Source: Promicromonospora umidemergens (lineage in GTDB: Bacteria > Actinomycetota > Actinomycetes > Actinomycetales > Cellulomonadaceae). Taken from it: DNA of 64,000 nucleotides. The notes under the pieces were generated by a model. The model had not been told where the DNA came from. It saw only the letters and a program-made list of their open reading frames with translations, and ran no database searches. The DNA lies in NCBI RefSeq assembly GCF_024171995.1, contig NZ_JAMTCT010000001.1, positions 310,001 through 374,000 on the forward strand. The letters run 5' to 3'. Position numbers and translations under genes: made by a program. This document shows positions 44,091 to 51,840 of this stretch, piece after piece (positions within the stretch are counted from its first letter, which is position 1; every line of letters begins with the position of its first letter).

Positions 44091-44678
44091 ATGACGGTAC
44101 GTCGACACGACCCGGACCGCAGGAACCGGATCATCGACGCCTGCCTCGACCTCATCGCGGAGGTGGGGGTCGCGGGCGTCTCGCACCGCAAGGTGGCAGC
44201 CTTGGCCGACGTGCCTCTCGGGTCGATGACCTACCACTTCGCCGGGATGGACGAGCTGCTGCGGGAGGCGTTCGGCCGGTTCTCGCGGAGCGTCAGCGAC
44301 GGGTTCGAGCAGCGGATGAGCGAGGCCACCGACGTGGCGAGCGCGCGTGCCGCAGTGGTCGAGATCGTCACGCGGGACGTGTTCGGCACCCAGCGGGACC
44401 TCGTGCTGACGCACGAGCTGTACACGCTCGCCGCTCGGGAGCCGGCGTTCCGCGAGCTGACCAACGCGTGGATGGCGCGCTCCCGTGCGGCCCTCGAGCG
44501 GCACTTCGACCCGGTCACGGCCCGGATGCTTGACGCGTTGATCGAGGGACTCACGATCCACCGCGCCCTGGACACGGAGGCTCCGGCCGGGGCGGCGATC
44601 ACGGAGGCGGTGCACCGGATCACGGCGAGTCCGCCGACGTGGTCGGCAGAACGTCAGATGATCGGCAACCCGAGCTGA
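44091..44678 (+). CDS. TetR-family transcriptional regulator
   Basis: 195 residues after a G-rich ribosome site. The HTH is RNRIIDACLDLIAEVGVAGVSHRKVAALADVPLGSMTYHFAGMDELL. The C-terminal domain is TetR-like. The final 14 residues (from about PTWSAERQMIGNPS) and the stop codon are encoded by the arm and loop of an inverted-repeat element, the same element that ends the MFS gene at 13.4 kb but read in another frame. Probable regulator of the adjacent MFS and acetyltransferase genes. Confidence 0.88.
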   Translation: MTVRRHDPDRRNRIIDACLDLIAEVGVAGVSHRKVAALADVPLGSMTYHFAGMDELLREAFGRFSRSVSDGFEQRMSEATDVASARAAVVEIVTRDVFGTQRDLVLTHELYTLAAREPAFRELTNAWMARSRAALERHFDPVTARMLDALIEGLTIHRALDTEAPAGAAITEAVHRITASPPTWSAERQMIGNPS

Positions 44679-44704
44679 CGATCATCTGACGTTCTGCCGA
44701 CCAC
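44639..44704. repeat. Inverted-repeat element, copy 2 (over TetR 3' end)
   Basis: Arms 44639-44664 and 44679-44704 are perfect 26-bp reverse complements (core AGAACGTCAGATGATCG) with a 14-nt loop holding the TGA stop of the TetR gene at its end. It is the same family as 13444-13509: the left arms agree at 24 of the first 26 positions by eye. Confidence 0.92.
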
Positions 44705-44768
44705 ACCGGGGGGCCGGGGGGCCGGGGACCGGGCGGAACATTTGCCCGGGGGTGGTGTTGTCTTCGGT

Positions 44769-45872
44769 GTGAGCGAGGAAGTGCAGCGGGCTAGCGTGGT
44801 CGTGATCGGCGGCGGGCAGGCTGGGCTGTCGGCGGCGTACCACCTGCAGCGCAGGGGGTTCGTGAGCGCCGTCGACCAGCCGGAGGCCGAGCGCACCTAC
44901 GTGGTGCTGGACGCGAACTCCGCGCCCGGCGGTGCCTGGCAGCACCGCTGGGAGTCGCTGCGGATGGCGACGGTCAACGGCATCTTCGACCTTCCCGGCC
45001 TGACCCAGCCCGCCGTCGACACGACGGAGGCCAGCCGTGCCGCCGTCCCGCGGTACTTCGCCGGCTACGAGCAGTCGTTCGCGTTCCCCGTCCTGCGCCC
45101 GGTCCAGGTGGTGGCGGTGCGCCGGGCCGACGGCGACCCGGACGGCGACCTCGTCGTGACGAGCGACCGTGGTTCCTGGACCACCCGCGCCGTCATCAAC
45201 GCGACCGGTACCTGGACCAACCCCGTGCTGCCGCGCTACCCCGGGCAGGAGACCTTCGTCGGCCGGCAGCTCCACACCCGTGACTACGTGCGGGCCGAGG
45301 ACTTCGCGGGCCGGCGCGTCGCGGTCGTGGGCGGCGGGATCTCCGCGGTCCAGCTCCTGGAGGAGATCTCGCGGGTGGCGACCACGCACTGGTACACCCG
45401 CAGGGTGCCGGTCTTCCGCGAGGACGGCTTCCAGCCCGAGACGGCCGGCCGAGAGACCATCGCCATGGTCATGGCCGACGTCGCGGCGGGCAGGCCCACC
45501 GGGAGCGTCGTGTCCTACACGGGGCTGGCCTGGACGCCGTACGCGCTCGCGGCGAAGCGCCGCGGCGCCCTGGAGCGGCGGCCGATGTTCACGGCGATCG
45601 AGCCCATGGGAGTGCGGGAGGCGGACGGCGCCTTCACCCCGGTCGACACGATCCTGTGGGCCACCGGGTTCAAGGCCGACCTGGTGCACCTGGACCCGCT
45701 GCGCCTCCTGGGCGAGCTGGGCGGCATCGCGATGAACGGCACCCAGGCCGCCGCGGAGCCGCGGGTCCAGCTCATCGGGTTCGGGCCGTCGCAGTCGACG
45801 GTCGGCGCCAACCGGGCCGGCCGGGAGGCGGTGGCCGCGGTGGTGCGGCGGCTCCGGGTGGCCGTGGCCTGA
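44769..45872 (+). CDS. FAD/NADPH-dependent flavin monooxygenase-like protein
   Basis: 367 residues from GTG 44769. FAD fingerprint VVVIGGGQAGLSAAYHL at the N-terminus; second Rossmann fingerprint VAVVGGGISAVQLLEEI for NADPH near 180; between them FVGRQLHTRDY fits the FxGxxxHxxxY signature of flavin-containing/Baeyer-Villiger-type monooxygenases, and ATGTWTNP fits the linker motif. Soluble. Neighbours do not reveal the substrate. It follows the inverted-repeat element and converges on a ferredoxin gene. Confidence 0.88.
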   Translation: MSEEVQRASVVVIGGGQAGLSAAYHLQRRGFVSAVDQPEAERTYVVLDANSAPGGAWQHRWESLRMATVNGIFDLPGLTQPAVDTTEASRAAVPRYFAGYEQSFAFPVLRPVQVVAVRRADGDPDGDLVVTSDRGSWTTRAVINATGTWTNPVLPRYPGQETFVGRQLHTRDYVRAEDFAGRRVAVVGGGISAVQLLEEISRVATTHWYTRRVPVFREDGFQPETAGRETIAMVMADVAAGRPTGSVVSYTGLAWTPYALAAKRRGALERRPMFTAIEPMGVREADGAFTPVDTILWATGFKADLVHLDPLRLLGELGGIAMNGTQAAAEPRVQLIGFGPSQSTVGANRAGREAVAAVVRRLRVAVA

Positions 45873-45880
45873 CGGCCGGT

Positions 45881-46108
45881 TCAGGCGGACGCGCGGGCCG
45901 GGATCCCGTCGTCCTTCTCGATGTGGATGGTCGCCGACGGGCACTGCTCCTCGGCAGCGCGAACAGCCGGCCACTCCGACTCGGGCGGGTTCTCGTCGAC
46001 GATGCTGACGAACCCGCCGTTCTCCTCGAGGTTCGCGAAGACTCGGGGCGCCGTCCGGCTGCAGTTGCCCGAGGCGATGCACGTGTCCGGGTTGACGGTG
46101 GGCTTCAT
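45881..46108 (-). CDS. Three-cysteine [3Fe-4S]-type ferredoxin
   Basis: 75 residues, GGAGG before the ATG. Cys10, Cys16 and Cys56 are the only cysteines, arranged C-x5-C ... C with CSRTAPRVF and CPSATIHIE, the pattern of small [3Fe-4S] ferredoxins that feed P450s and some desaturases. Only 14 bp downstream of the fatty-acid desaturase, so it is probably the desaturase's electron donor; it could also serve the P450 at 33.5 kb. Confidence 0.9.
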   Translation of the reverse strand: MKPTVNPDTCIASGNCSRTAPRVFANLEENGGFVSIVDENPPESEWPAVRAAEEQCPSATIHIEKDDGIPARASA

Positions 46109-46122
46109 GAGTCCTCCAGGCT

Positions 46123-47166
46123 TCAGCCGCGGTATCGGCGAACGAGCGGGCACGTGTACGGGTCGCGGTTCTTCAGCCCCACCTGGTTGAGGTAGGCGAT
46201 GATCGTCCGGAACGCTCCGGTGAGCGACGTCTCGGTGTAGGGGATGTCGTTGTCGGCGCAGTACGCGCGGACCAGCTTCTGCACGGCAGGCAGGTTCGGG
46301 CGCGGCGCCATCGGGAACAGATGATGCTCCACCTGGTACTCCAGGCCGCCCATGAGGAAGTGCACCAGTGGTCCGCCACGGACGTTGCGCGACATGTGGA
46401 TCTGCCGGCGCAGGAAGTCGATGTCGGCGTCGTGCGGGACGGTGGGCATCCCGATGTGGTTCGGGGAGAACGCGCCACCCAGCAGGAAGCCGAACACGGC
46501 GACCTGTACGGCGACGAAGGCGACCGCCATCCCGGGCGGAAGAACGACGAACAGGAATGCCAGGTAGCCGAGGATCCGGATGCCGACGAACAGGATCTCG
46601 GCCCACCGGTGCCTGACGTCCTTGCCGGTGAGGATGGTCCTGACCGAGTCGACGTGCAGGGAGAAGCCCTCGAAGAGCAGCAGCGGCAGGAAGTAGTAGC
46701 CCTGGTACCTGGCGAGGCGGGCCGCCAGGCCGGTGCGCTGGTCGGTGCCGTCGGGCGTGAAGGACAGCACCGTTGACTCGACGTCGGGGTCTTCCCGCTC
46801 CTTGTTCGGGTTCGCGTGATGCCGGCCGTGCTTGTCGACCCACCAGCCATAGCTCAGCCCGTTGAACAACCCGGCGATGACCCGGGACGTCCACTCGTTC
46901 CAGCTTTTGGACGCGAACAGCTGCTGGTGGGCCGCCTCGTGCCCGAGGAACGCGAACTGAGCCATCACGACGCCCAGCAGGGCCGCCAGGACGAGCTGGT
47001 ACCAGGTGTCGCCCAGCATGACCACGCCGGCCAGGATGCCCGCTGTGGCCAGTGTCCAGAACACCATCAGCGTCCAGTAGAAGCCGTAGCGACGGCGCAT
47101 CAGGCCGGCGCCGTTGGCCTCTTTCGTCAGTTGATGAAAGGCCTCCACATAGCGATTTCCAAGCAT
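46123..47166 (-). CDS. Membrane fatty-acid desaturase
   Basis: 347 residues from the ATG of MLGNRYV, with GAGAGGTGG before it. The three histidine boxes of di-iron acyl desaturases are present: HEAAH (76-80), HGRHH (113-117) and EHHLFP (about 280). Hydrophobic pairs flank them. The third box, without the cytochrome-b5 fusion, resembles bacterial acyl-lipid/acyl-CoA delta-type desaturases such as mycobacterial DesA3. It needs an external electron donor, supplied presumably by the cotranscribed ferredoxin; a reductase is not adjacent. Confidence 0.92.
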   Translation of the reverse strand: MLGNRYVEAFHQLTKEANGAGLMRRRYGFYWTLMVFWTLATAGILAGVVMLGDTWYQLVLAALLGVVMAQFAFLGHEAAHQQLFASKSWNEWTSRVIAGLFNGLSYGWWVDKHGRHHANPNKEREDPDVESTVLSFTPDGTDQRTGLAARLARYQGYYFLPLLLFEGFSLHVDSVRTILTGKDVRHRWAEILFVGIRILGYLAFLFVVLPPGMAVAFVAVQVAVFGFLLGGAFSPNHIGMPTVPHDADIDFLRRQIHMSRNVRGGPLVHFLMGGLEYQVEHHLFPMAPRPNLPAVQKLVRAYCADNDIPYTETSLTGAFRTIIAYLNQVGLKNRDPYTCPLVRRYRG

Positions 47167-47414
47167 TGCCACCTCTCGAAAACCAGCGGCCCCCGGCTGG
47201 TCAGAACCGGGGTGCCGCTACTACGTCACGTCTGCCGTGAAGCAGTGGAACCGCTTCCCTCTCGATGCTAACGAAGGTGCCCGTTGCTCGCCGCTCGCCT
47301 GCTCAAGCGGCCAGGCGAGCGGTGACCCGCGCCCGGTGACCCGCACCACCGCGCGGTGGCCTGCCGCACAGGTCGGGCATGTGCAAAAATCGTCAGCAGG
47401 ATCCGAAGGGGTCC

Positions 47415-47457
47415 CCGGACGAGGGTTGCCGTACCCGGTGCGCGACAAGACGGCAAC
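47415..47457 (+). ncRNA. Guanidine-III (mini-ykkC/ykkC-III) riboswitch
   Basis: CCGGACGAGG opens the aptamer; GTTGCCG (47425-47431) pairs with CGGCAAC (47451-47457); TACCCGG and GACAAGACGG are the conserved loop and pseudoknot strings I recognise from published guanidine-III aptamers. The 3' helix abuts the Shine-Dalgarno AAGGAG (47459-47464) of the SMR gene, so ligand binding would free or block translation start. The rest of the 303-bp gap upstream (47167-47414) holds the desaturase promoter side and shows no further gene. Confidence 0.93.
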
Positions 47458-47469
47458 TAAGGAGCCACC

Positions 47470-47784
47470 ATGTCCTGGATCGTTCTTGTCGTCTCCGGCC
47501 TCCTCGAGGCCGTCTGGGCCACGGCCCTCAGCCGTTCCGACGGGTTCCACAACGTCGGGCCGAGCATCGTGTTCGGCGTCGCCCTCGTCGCGAGCATGGG
47601 CGGGCTCGCCTATGCGCTGCGTGACCTTCCGGTGGGCACCGCCTATGCCGTCTGGGTGGGCATCGGGGCGGCGACCACCGTCCTGTGGGCCATGGCCACC
47701 GGCGCCGAGCCGGTCTCCGTGGTCCGGGTCCTGCTGATCGCCGGCCTCATCGGCTGCGTGATCGGGCTCAAGCTGACGCACTGA
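47470..47784 (+). CDS. gdx: SMR-family guanidinium exporter (Gdx/SugE type)
   Basis: 104 residues, four helices. Glu13 and Trp16 in GLLEAVWATALSRSDGF are the signature of the Gdx branch of small multidrug resistance proteins, which export guanidinium against protons as antiparallel dimers. PVGTAYAVWVGIGAATT is helix 3. The guanidine-III riboswitch in the leader independently supports guanidinium as the ligand. The 3' end overlaps the convergent ABC ATPase gene by 17 bp. Confidence 0.95.
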   Translation: MSWIVLVVSGLLEAVWATALSRSDGFHNVGPSIVFGVALVASMGGLAYALRDLPVGTAYAVWVGIGAATTVLWAMATGAEPVSVVRVLLIAGLIGCVIGLKLTH

Positions 47785-48580
47785 CCGCGTGGTGCCGGCC
47801 CATCGGCAGCATGAGCGGCCTGCCCGACGTCGGGTCGGTGATGACCTGGCTCTCCAGCCCGAACACCGCCCGCACGGTGTCGGTGGTGAGCACGTCGCCG
47901 GGCGGGCCAGCGGCGTGCACGCGCCCGTCGGTGAGCGCCACCAGGTGGTCGGCGTAGCGCGCGGCGAGGTTGAGGTCGTGCAGCACCATGACGATGGTGG
48001 TGCCTCGGGTGTGGTTGAGGTCCGTCAGCAGGTCGAGCACCTCCACCTGGTGGCTGACGTCGAGGAACGTCGTCGGCTCGTCGAGCAGCAGGAGGTCGGT
48101 CTGCTGGGCCAGCACCATGGCTATCCACACGCGCTGGCGCTGGCCGCCGGAGAGCTCGTCGACCGGTCGGTCGCTGAGGTCAAGGGTCTGGGTGGTCTCA
48201 AGGGCCGCCGCGACGGCCTCGTCGTCCTGCACGCTCCAGCGCGAGAGCATCCCCTGGTGCGGGTTGCGGCCTCGGCCGACCAGGTCGGCGACGGTGATCC
48301 CTTCGGGCGCGACCGGGGACTGCGGCAGCAGGCCGAGGGTGCGCGCGAGCTCCTTCGCGGGTGTCCGGTGCACCTGCTTGCCGTCGAGCAGCACCTGTCC
48401 CTCGCGCGGCGCGAGCAGTCGGGACATCGCGCGCAGCAGCGTCGACTTGCCGCACGCGTTCGCGCCGACGATCGCGGTGATCCGCCCGGGCGGCACGGTG
48501 AGGTCGAAACCGGAGATGACCGTGCGGTCCTTGTACCCGAGGGTGAGGCCGGTGGCCTGGAGCGTGTGGGCTGCGGTCAC
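47768..48580 (-). CDS. Iron-siderophore ABC transporter ATPase (FecE/FepC type)
   Basis: 270 residues, GTG start overlapping the permease stop by 4 bp. Walker A GANACGKST, signature LSGGQRQR, Walker B LLLLDEPT and the switch His in VLHDLNLA are all intact. Last gene of the four-gene uptake operon running leftwards from the binding protein at 51.7 kb. Confidence 0.94.
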   Translation of the reverse strand: MTAAHTLQATGLTLGYKDRTVISGFDLTVPPGRITAIVGANACGKSTLLRAMSRLLAPREGQVLLDGKQVHRTPAKELARTLGLLPQSPVAPEGITVADLVGRGRNPHQGMLSRWSVQDDEAVAAALETTQTLDLSDRPVDELSGGQRQRVWIAMVLAQQTDLLLLDEPTTFLDVSHQVEVLDLLTDLNHTRGTTIVMVLHDLNLAARYADHLVALTDGRVHAAGPPGDVLTTDTVRAVFGLESQVITDPTSGRPLMLPMGRHHAVSASA

Positions 48581-49605
48581 AGCGAGCCTCCCGTGCGGTT
48601 GGTGCGGATGATGAGGTAGATCAGGTACGGCGCGCCGAGCGCCCCGGTGACGACGCCCACGGGGTAGCGCGTGCCGAACGCGAACTGCCCCACCAGGTCG
48701 GCGACCAGCACGAGGAGCGCGCCGACCAGCGCGGCGGGCACCAGCGGCGAGCCGTGCGGCCCGGTGACGCGGGCGGCGATGGGTCCGGCGAGGAACGCGA
48801 CGAACGCGATGGGACCGGTGGCAGCGGTGGCGAACGCGATCAGCCCGACGGCGGCGACGATGAGCAGGATCCGGGTGCGCTCCACGCGCACCCCGAGGGC
48901 CGACGCGGCGTCGTCGCCGAGCTGGAGGCCCGCAAGGTTCCGGGCCTGGCCGAGCAGCGCCGGCCCGAGGACGGCGAGCGCCGCCAGCAGCGGCACGACG
49001 TCGGCCCACGCGGAGCCGTTGAGGCTGCCGGTGATCCAGCGCATCGCCTCCTGCAGCTCCCACTGGGGTGCCTTGCTGAGCACGTAGGCGGTGACGCTGT
49101 CCAGCATCGCGGCGATGCCGATACCGATCAGGATGAGCCGGGTACCGGCTACGCCGTCGCGGTACGACAGGAGGTAGATCACGAGGGCCACGCCGAGCCC
49201 CGCGATGACGGCGACCACAGAGACCTGTGCGCCGCCCAGGCCCAGCACGACGATCGCGAACGCGGCGGCCGCGCTCGCGCCGGAGCTGATGCCGATGATG
49301 TCGGGGCTCGCGAGCGGGTTGCGCAGCATCGTCTGGAAGGTGACCCCGCCCAGCCCGAAGCAGAGACCGGCCAGCGCACCGAGCACGGCCCGGGGGAGTC
49401 GCAGCCGGCCCACGGTGAACGAGGCGCCGGGTACGTCCTCGCCGAGGATCACGCGGACGACGTCGGCGGGCGGGTAGACGGTCCTGCCCACCATGAGGGT
49501 CACGGCGAACGTGGCCACGACGAGCACCACCAGCAGGGCGATCACCAGGCGCCGCCGCCGACCTCTGCGGAGGCGGCTCCGCGTCACCACCTCGACGGCG
49601 GTCAT
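48577..49605 (-). CDS. FecCD-family siderophore permease
   Basis: 342 residues with about ten membrane helices. FecCD hallmarks include RLPRAVLGALAGLCFGLGGVTFQTMLRNPLASPDIIGISSGA and the coupling region ALGVRVERTR. It overlaps the preceding permease gene by 4 bp and the ATPase gene by 4 bp. Forms a heterodimeric channel with its neighbour. Confidence 0.94.
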   Translation of the reverse strand: MTAVEVVTRSRLRRGRRRRLVIALLVVLVVATFAVTLMVGRTVYPPADVVRVILGEDVPGASFTVGRLRLPRAVLGALAGLCFGLGGVTFQTMLRNPLASPDIIGISSGASAAAAFAIVVLGLGGAQVSVVAVIAGLGVALVIYLLSYRDGVAGTRLILIGIGIAAMLDSVTAYVLSKAPQWELQEAMRWITGSLNGSAWADVVPLLAALAVLGPALLGQARNLAGLQLGDDAASALGVRVERTRILLIVAAVGLIAFATAATGPIAFVAFLAGPIAARVTGPHGSPLVPAALVGALLVLVADLVGQFAFGTRYPVGVVTGALGAPYLIYLIIRTNRTGGSL

Positions 49606-50645
49606 AGCTCCCGTACCTTCTGCCGGCGGACGATGGCGATGAAGAACGGGGCACCGACGAGCGCGGTGATGATACCGACCTCAAGCTCGTCCGGGCGGGC
49701 CACGATACGGCCGAGCACGTCGGCGGCGGTGAGCAGCCCGGCCCCGGTGAGCGCCGAGAACGGCAGGAGCCAGCGGTGGTCGACGCCAACCAGCAGGCGG
49801 CACAGGTGCGGCACGACCAGCCCGACGAAGCCGATGGGCCCGGCCACCGCCGTGGCGGCCCCGCACAGCAGGACTGCGCCGAGCGACGCGAGCCCGCGGC
49901 CGAGCGCCACGTGCTCGCCGAGGCCCGTGGCGAGCTCGTCACCGAGGGCCAGCGCGTTGAGGGTCCGGGCCGCGATCAGGCAGATGACGGTCCCGACGAC
50001 GAGGAACGGCGCCGCCTGACCGATGCTGTCGAAGCCGGCGCCCCCGACACCGCCGACCTGCCAGGACCGCACGTTGCCGGCGATGTCACCGCGCGGCAGC
50101 ACGACGGCGCTGATGAACGAAGCGAACGCCGCCGAGGTGGCGGCTCCCGCCAGCGCCAGCTTGAGCGGCGTCGCGCCACCGCGCCCGAGCGAGCCGATGA
50201 GGTAGACGAACGCCGCGGTGACGCCCGCGCCGAGGACCGCCGTCCAGATGAAGCTGGTGGCCGTCCACATGCCGAACCACGCGATGCCGACCACCACGGC
50301 GAGCGAGGCGCCCATGTTCACCCCGAGGATGCCCGGGTCGGCGAGCGGGTTGCGCGTCACGCCCTGCATGACCGCGCCGGACAGCCCGAGGGCGGCGCCG
50401 ACGAGCAGGGCGAGCACCGTGCGCGGGATGCGCTTGGTCACGGCCGCCTGGTCGAGGCCGTCGGACGAGCCGCCGAGCGCCGCCACGATGTCGGCCCATG
50501 ACACGTCGCGCGAGCCGATGGCCAGCGACGCGGCCACCAGTAGGAGCAGGACCACGGCGACGGCGAGCAGCCACAGGAGCCGGACCCGCGCCGGGCGCCG
50601 CACGACGGCGACGCCCGGCGCCTGCCGGGGGAGAACGGTGGTCAC
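49602..50645 (-). CDS. FecCD-family siderophore permease
   Basis: 347 residues from the GTG of VTTVLPRQAPG, 10 bp after the binding-protein stop; the open frame extends upstream but would read through that gene. The family pattern is KRIPRTVLALLVGAALGLSGAVMQGVTRNPLADPGILGVNMGA and GFVGLVVPHLCRLLVGVDHR. Partner of the next permease. Confidence 0.93.
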   Translation of the reverse strand: MTTVLPRQAPGVAVVRRPARVRLLWLLAVAVVLLLLVAASLAIGSRDVSWADIVAALGGSSDGLDQAAVTKRIPRTVLALLVGAALGLSGAVMQGVTRNPLADPGILGVNMGASLAVVVGIAWFGMWTATSFIWTAVLGAGVTAAFVYLIGSLGRGGATPLKLALAGAATSAAFASFISAVVLPRGDIAGNVRSWQVGGVGGAGFDSIGQAAPFLVVGTVICLIAARTLNALALGDELATGLGEHVALGRGLASLGAVLLCGAATAVAGPIGFVGLVVPHLCRLLVGVDHRWLLPFSALTGAGLLTAADVLGRIVARPDELEVGIITALVGAPFFIAIVRRQKVREL

Positions 50646-50655
50646 TGTGCGGGTG

Positions 50656-51687
50656 TCACTCGACCTTCGCGGCCGCGTCGGCGAGCAGCGACGCGTAGTC
50701 CTCGAGCACCCACGGGATCGCCAGGGGTGTGGGGTTCGCGGCGGTGCCCAGCGGGCCCTCGCCGTCCAGGAAGACGACGGCGCCGTTGGCCACCGCCGGC
50801 ATCTGGGACAGCAGCGGGTCGCCCTCGAGGGTGTCGACGAGACCCTGGTCGCCATAGGTGACGATCACGTCGACGTCGTCGAACAGGTCCACCTGCTCGG
50901 CGCTCACGCTGCCGGAGAACTCGCCGCCGGCCGAGGCCTCCTCGACGGCGCTGGGCGTGGCCAGGCCGAGGTCGTCGAAGAACGCGGCGCGCGTGTCGTT
51001 GGCCGTGTAGAAGTTCACGGTGCTCAGGTCGGCGGTGTCGACGTGGGTGACGAACATCGCCGTCTTGCCGTCGAGCTCCGGGTGCTCGCCGACCGTGTCG
51101 GCGATCTGCTGGTCGATGGTCGCGACCAGCTCCTCGCCCTCGTCGGCCAGACCGAGGCCCTGGCTGTTGAACCGGATGACGTCGCGCCACGACGTCGACC
51201 ATGCGGCCTCCGGGTAGGCGACGACGGGCGCGATCTCGCTGAGGGTGTCGTAGTCCTCCTGCGTCAGGCCGGAGTAGGCGGCGAGGATGACGTCGGGCTG
51301 GGTGTCGGCGACCGCCTCGAAGTCGATGCCGTCGGTCTCGTCGAAGAGCACCGGGGCCTCGGCGCCGAGCTCGTCGAGCTCCTCCTCGACCCAGGGGAGC
51401 AGGCCGTCGCCGTCGTCGTCCCCGAAGTTGGCGGCGGCCATGCCGACCGGCACGATCCCGAGTGCGAGCGGGACCTCGTGGTTGGCCCAGTTCACCGTGG
51501 CGACGCGCTCGGGCTGCTCTTCGATGGTCGTCGTGCCGAGCGCGTGCTCGATGACGATCGGGTAGTCGCCGGACGACGCGCCGGTGCTCTGCTCTTCGGT
51601 GGCCGCTGGGGCGCTGGTTCCGCAGGCGGACAGGCCGATGGCCACGGATCCGGCCATGGCCAGGGCAAGAAGACGACGTCGGGGCAT
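50656..51687 (-). CDS. Siderophore-binding lipoprotein
   Basis: 343 residues from the ATG of MPRRRLLALAM; an upstream in-frame ATG at 51738 would run through the regulatory site. Lipobox LSAC places the lipidated Cys at residue 22. A class III binding-protein fold follows: IVIEHALGTTTIEEQPERVATVNW, then QPDVILAAYSGLTQEDY. First gene of the operon, downstream of an IdeR-type box, and so expected to rise under iron limitation. Confidence 0.93.
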   Translation of the reverse strand: MPRRRLLALAMAGSVAIGLSACGTSAPAATEEQSTGASSGDYPIVIEHALGTTTIEEQPERVATVNWANHEVPLALGIVPVGMAAANFGDDDGDGLLPWVEEELDELGAEAPVLFDETDGIDFEAVADTQPDVILAAYSGLTQEDYDTLSEIAPVVAYPEAAWSTSWRDVIRFNSQGLGLADEGEELVATIDQQIADTVGEHPELDGKTAMFVTHVDTADLSTVNFYTANDTRAAFFDDLGLATPSAVEEASAGGEFSGSVSAEQVDLFDDVDVIVTYGDQGLVDTLEGDPLLSQMPAVANGAVVFLDGEGPLGTAANPTPLAIPWVLEDYASLLADAAAKVE

Positions 51688-51726
51688 GTGCGGTGACTCT
51701 CTCTCAAGCTCAGGGATCTCGGCGCG

Positions 51727-51741
51727 CTCGTGGTCCACGAG
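51727..51741. promoter_or_regulatory. 15-bp perfect palindrome in the siderophore-operon leader
   Basis: CTCGTGGTCCACGAG is an odd-length perfect palindrome abutting the iron box on its downstream side for the binding-protein gene. It may be an operator for the neighbouring AraC regulator or a leader hairpin. Confidence 0.5.
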
Positions 51742-51760
51742 TTAGGCGAGGTTTACCTAA
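51742..51760 (-). promoter_or_regulatory. IdeR/DtxR iron box with -10 element
   Basis: TTAGGCGAGGTTTACCTAA matches the classical 19-bp IdeR/DtxR consensus TTAGGTTAGGCTAACCTAA at 14-15 positions, including both TTAGG/CCTAA ends. On the minus strand TAAGAT (51763-51768) lies just upstream as a probable -10. Iron-loaded IdeR would block transcription of the siderophore operon. Confidence 0.88.
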
Positions 51761-51840
51761 CATCTTACGAATTGCCGGTCCTGTGGCGCAATCGAGCGAT
51801 AGGGACGGCATCTGTAGCGATCCGGACAGCGCCTGGTGCG

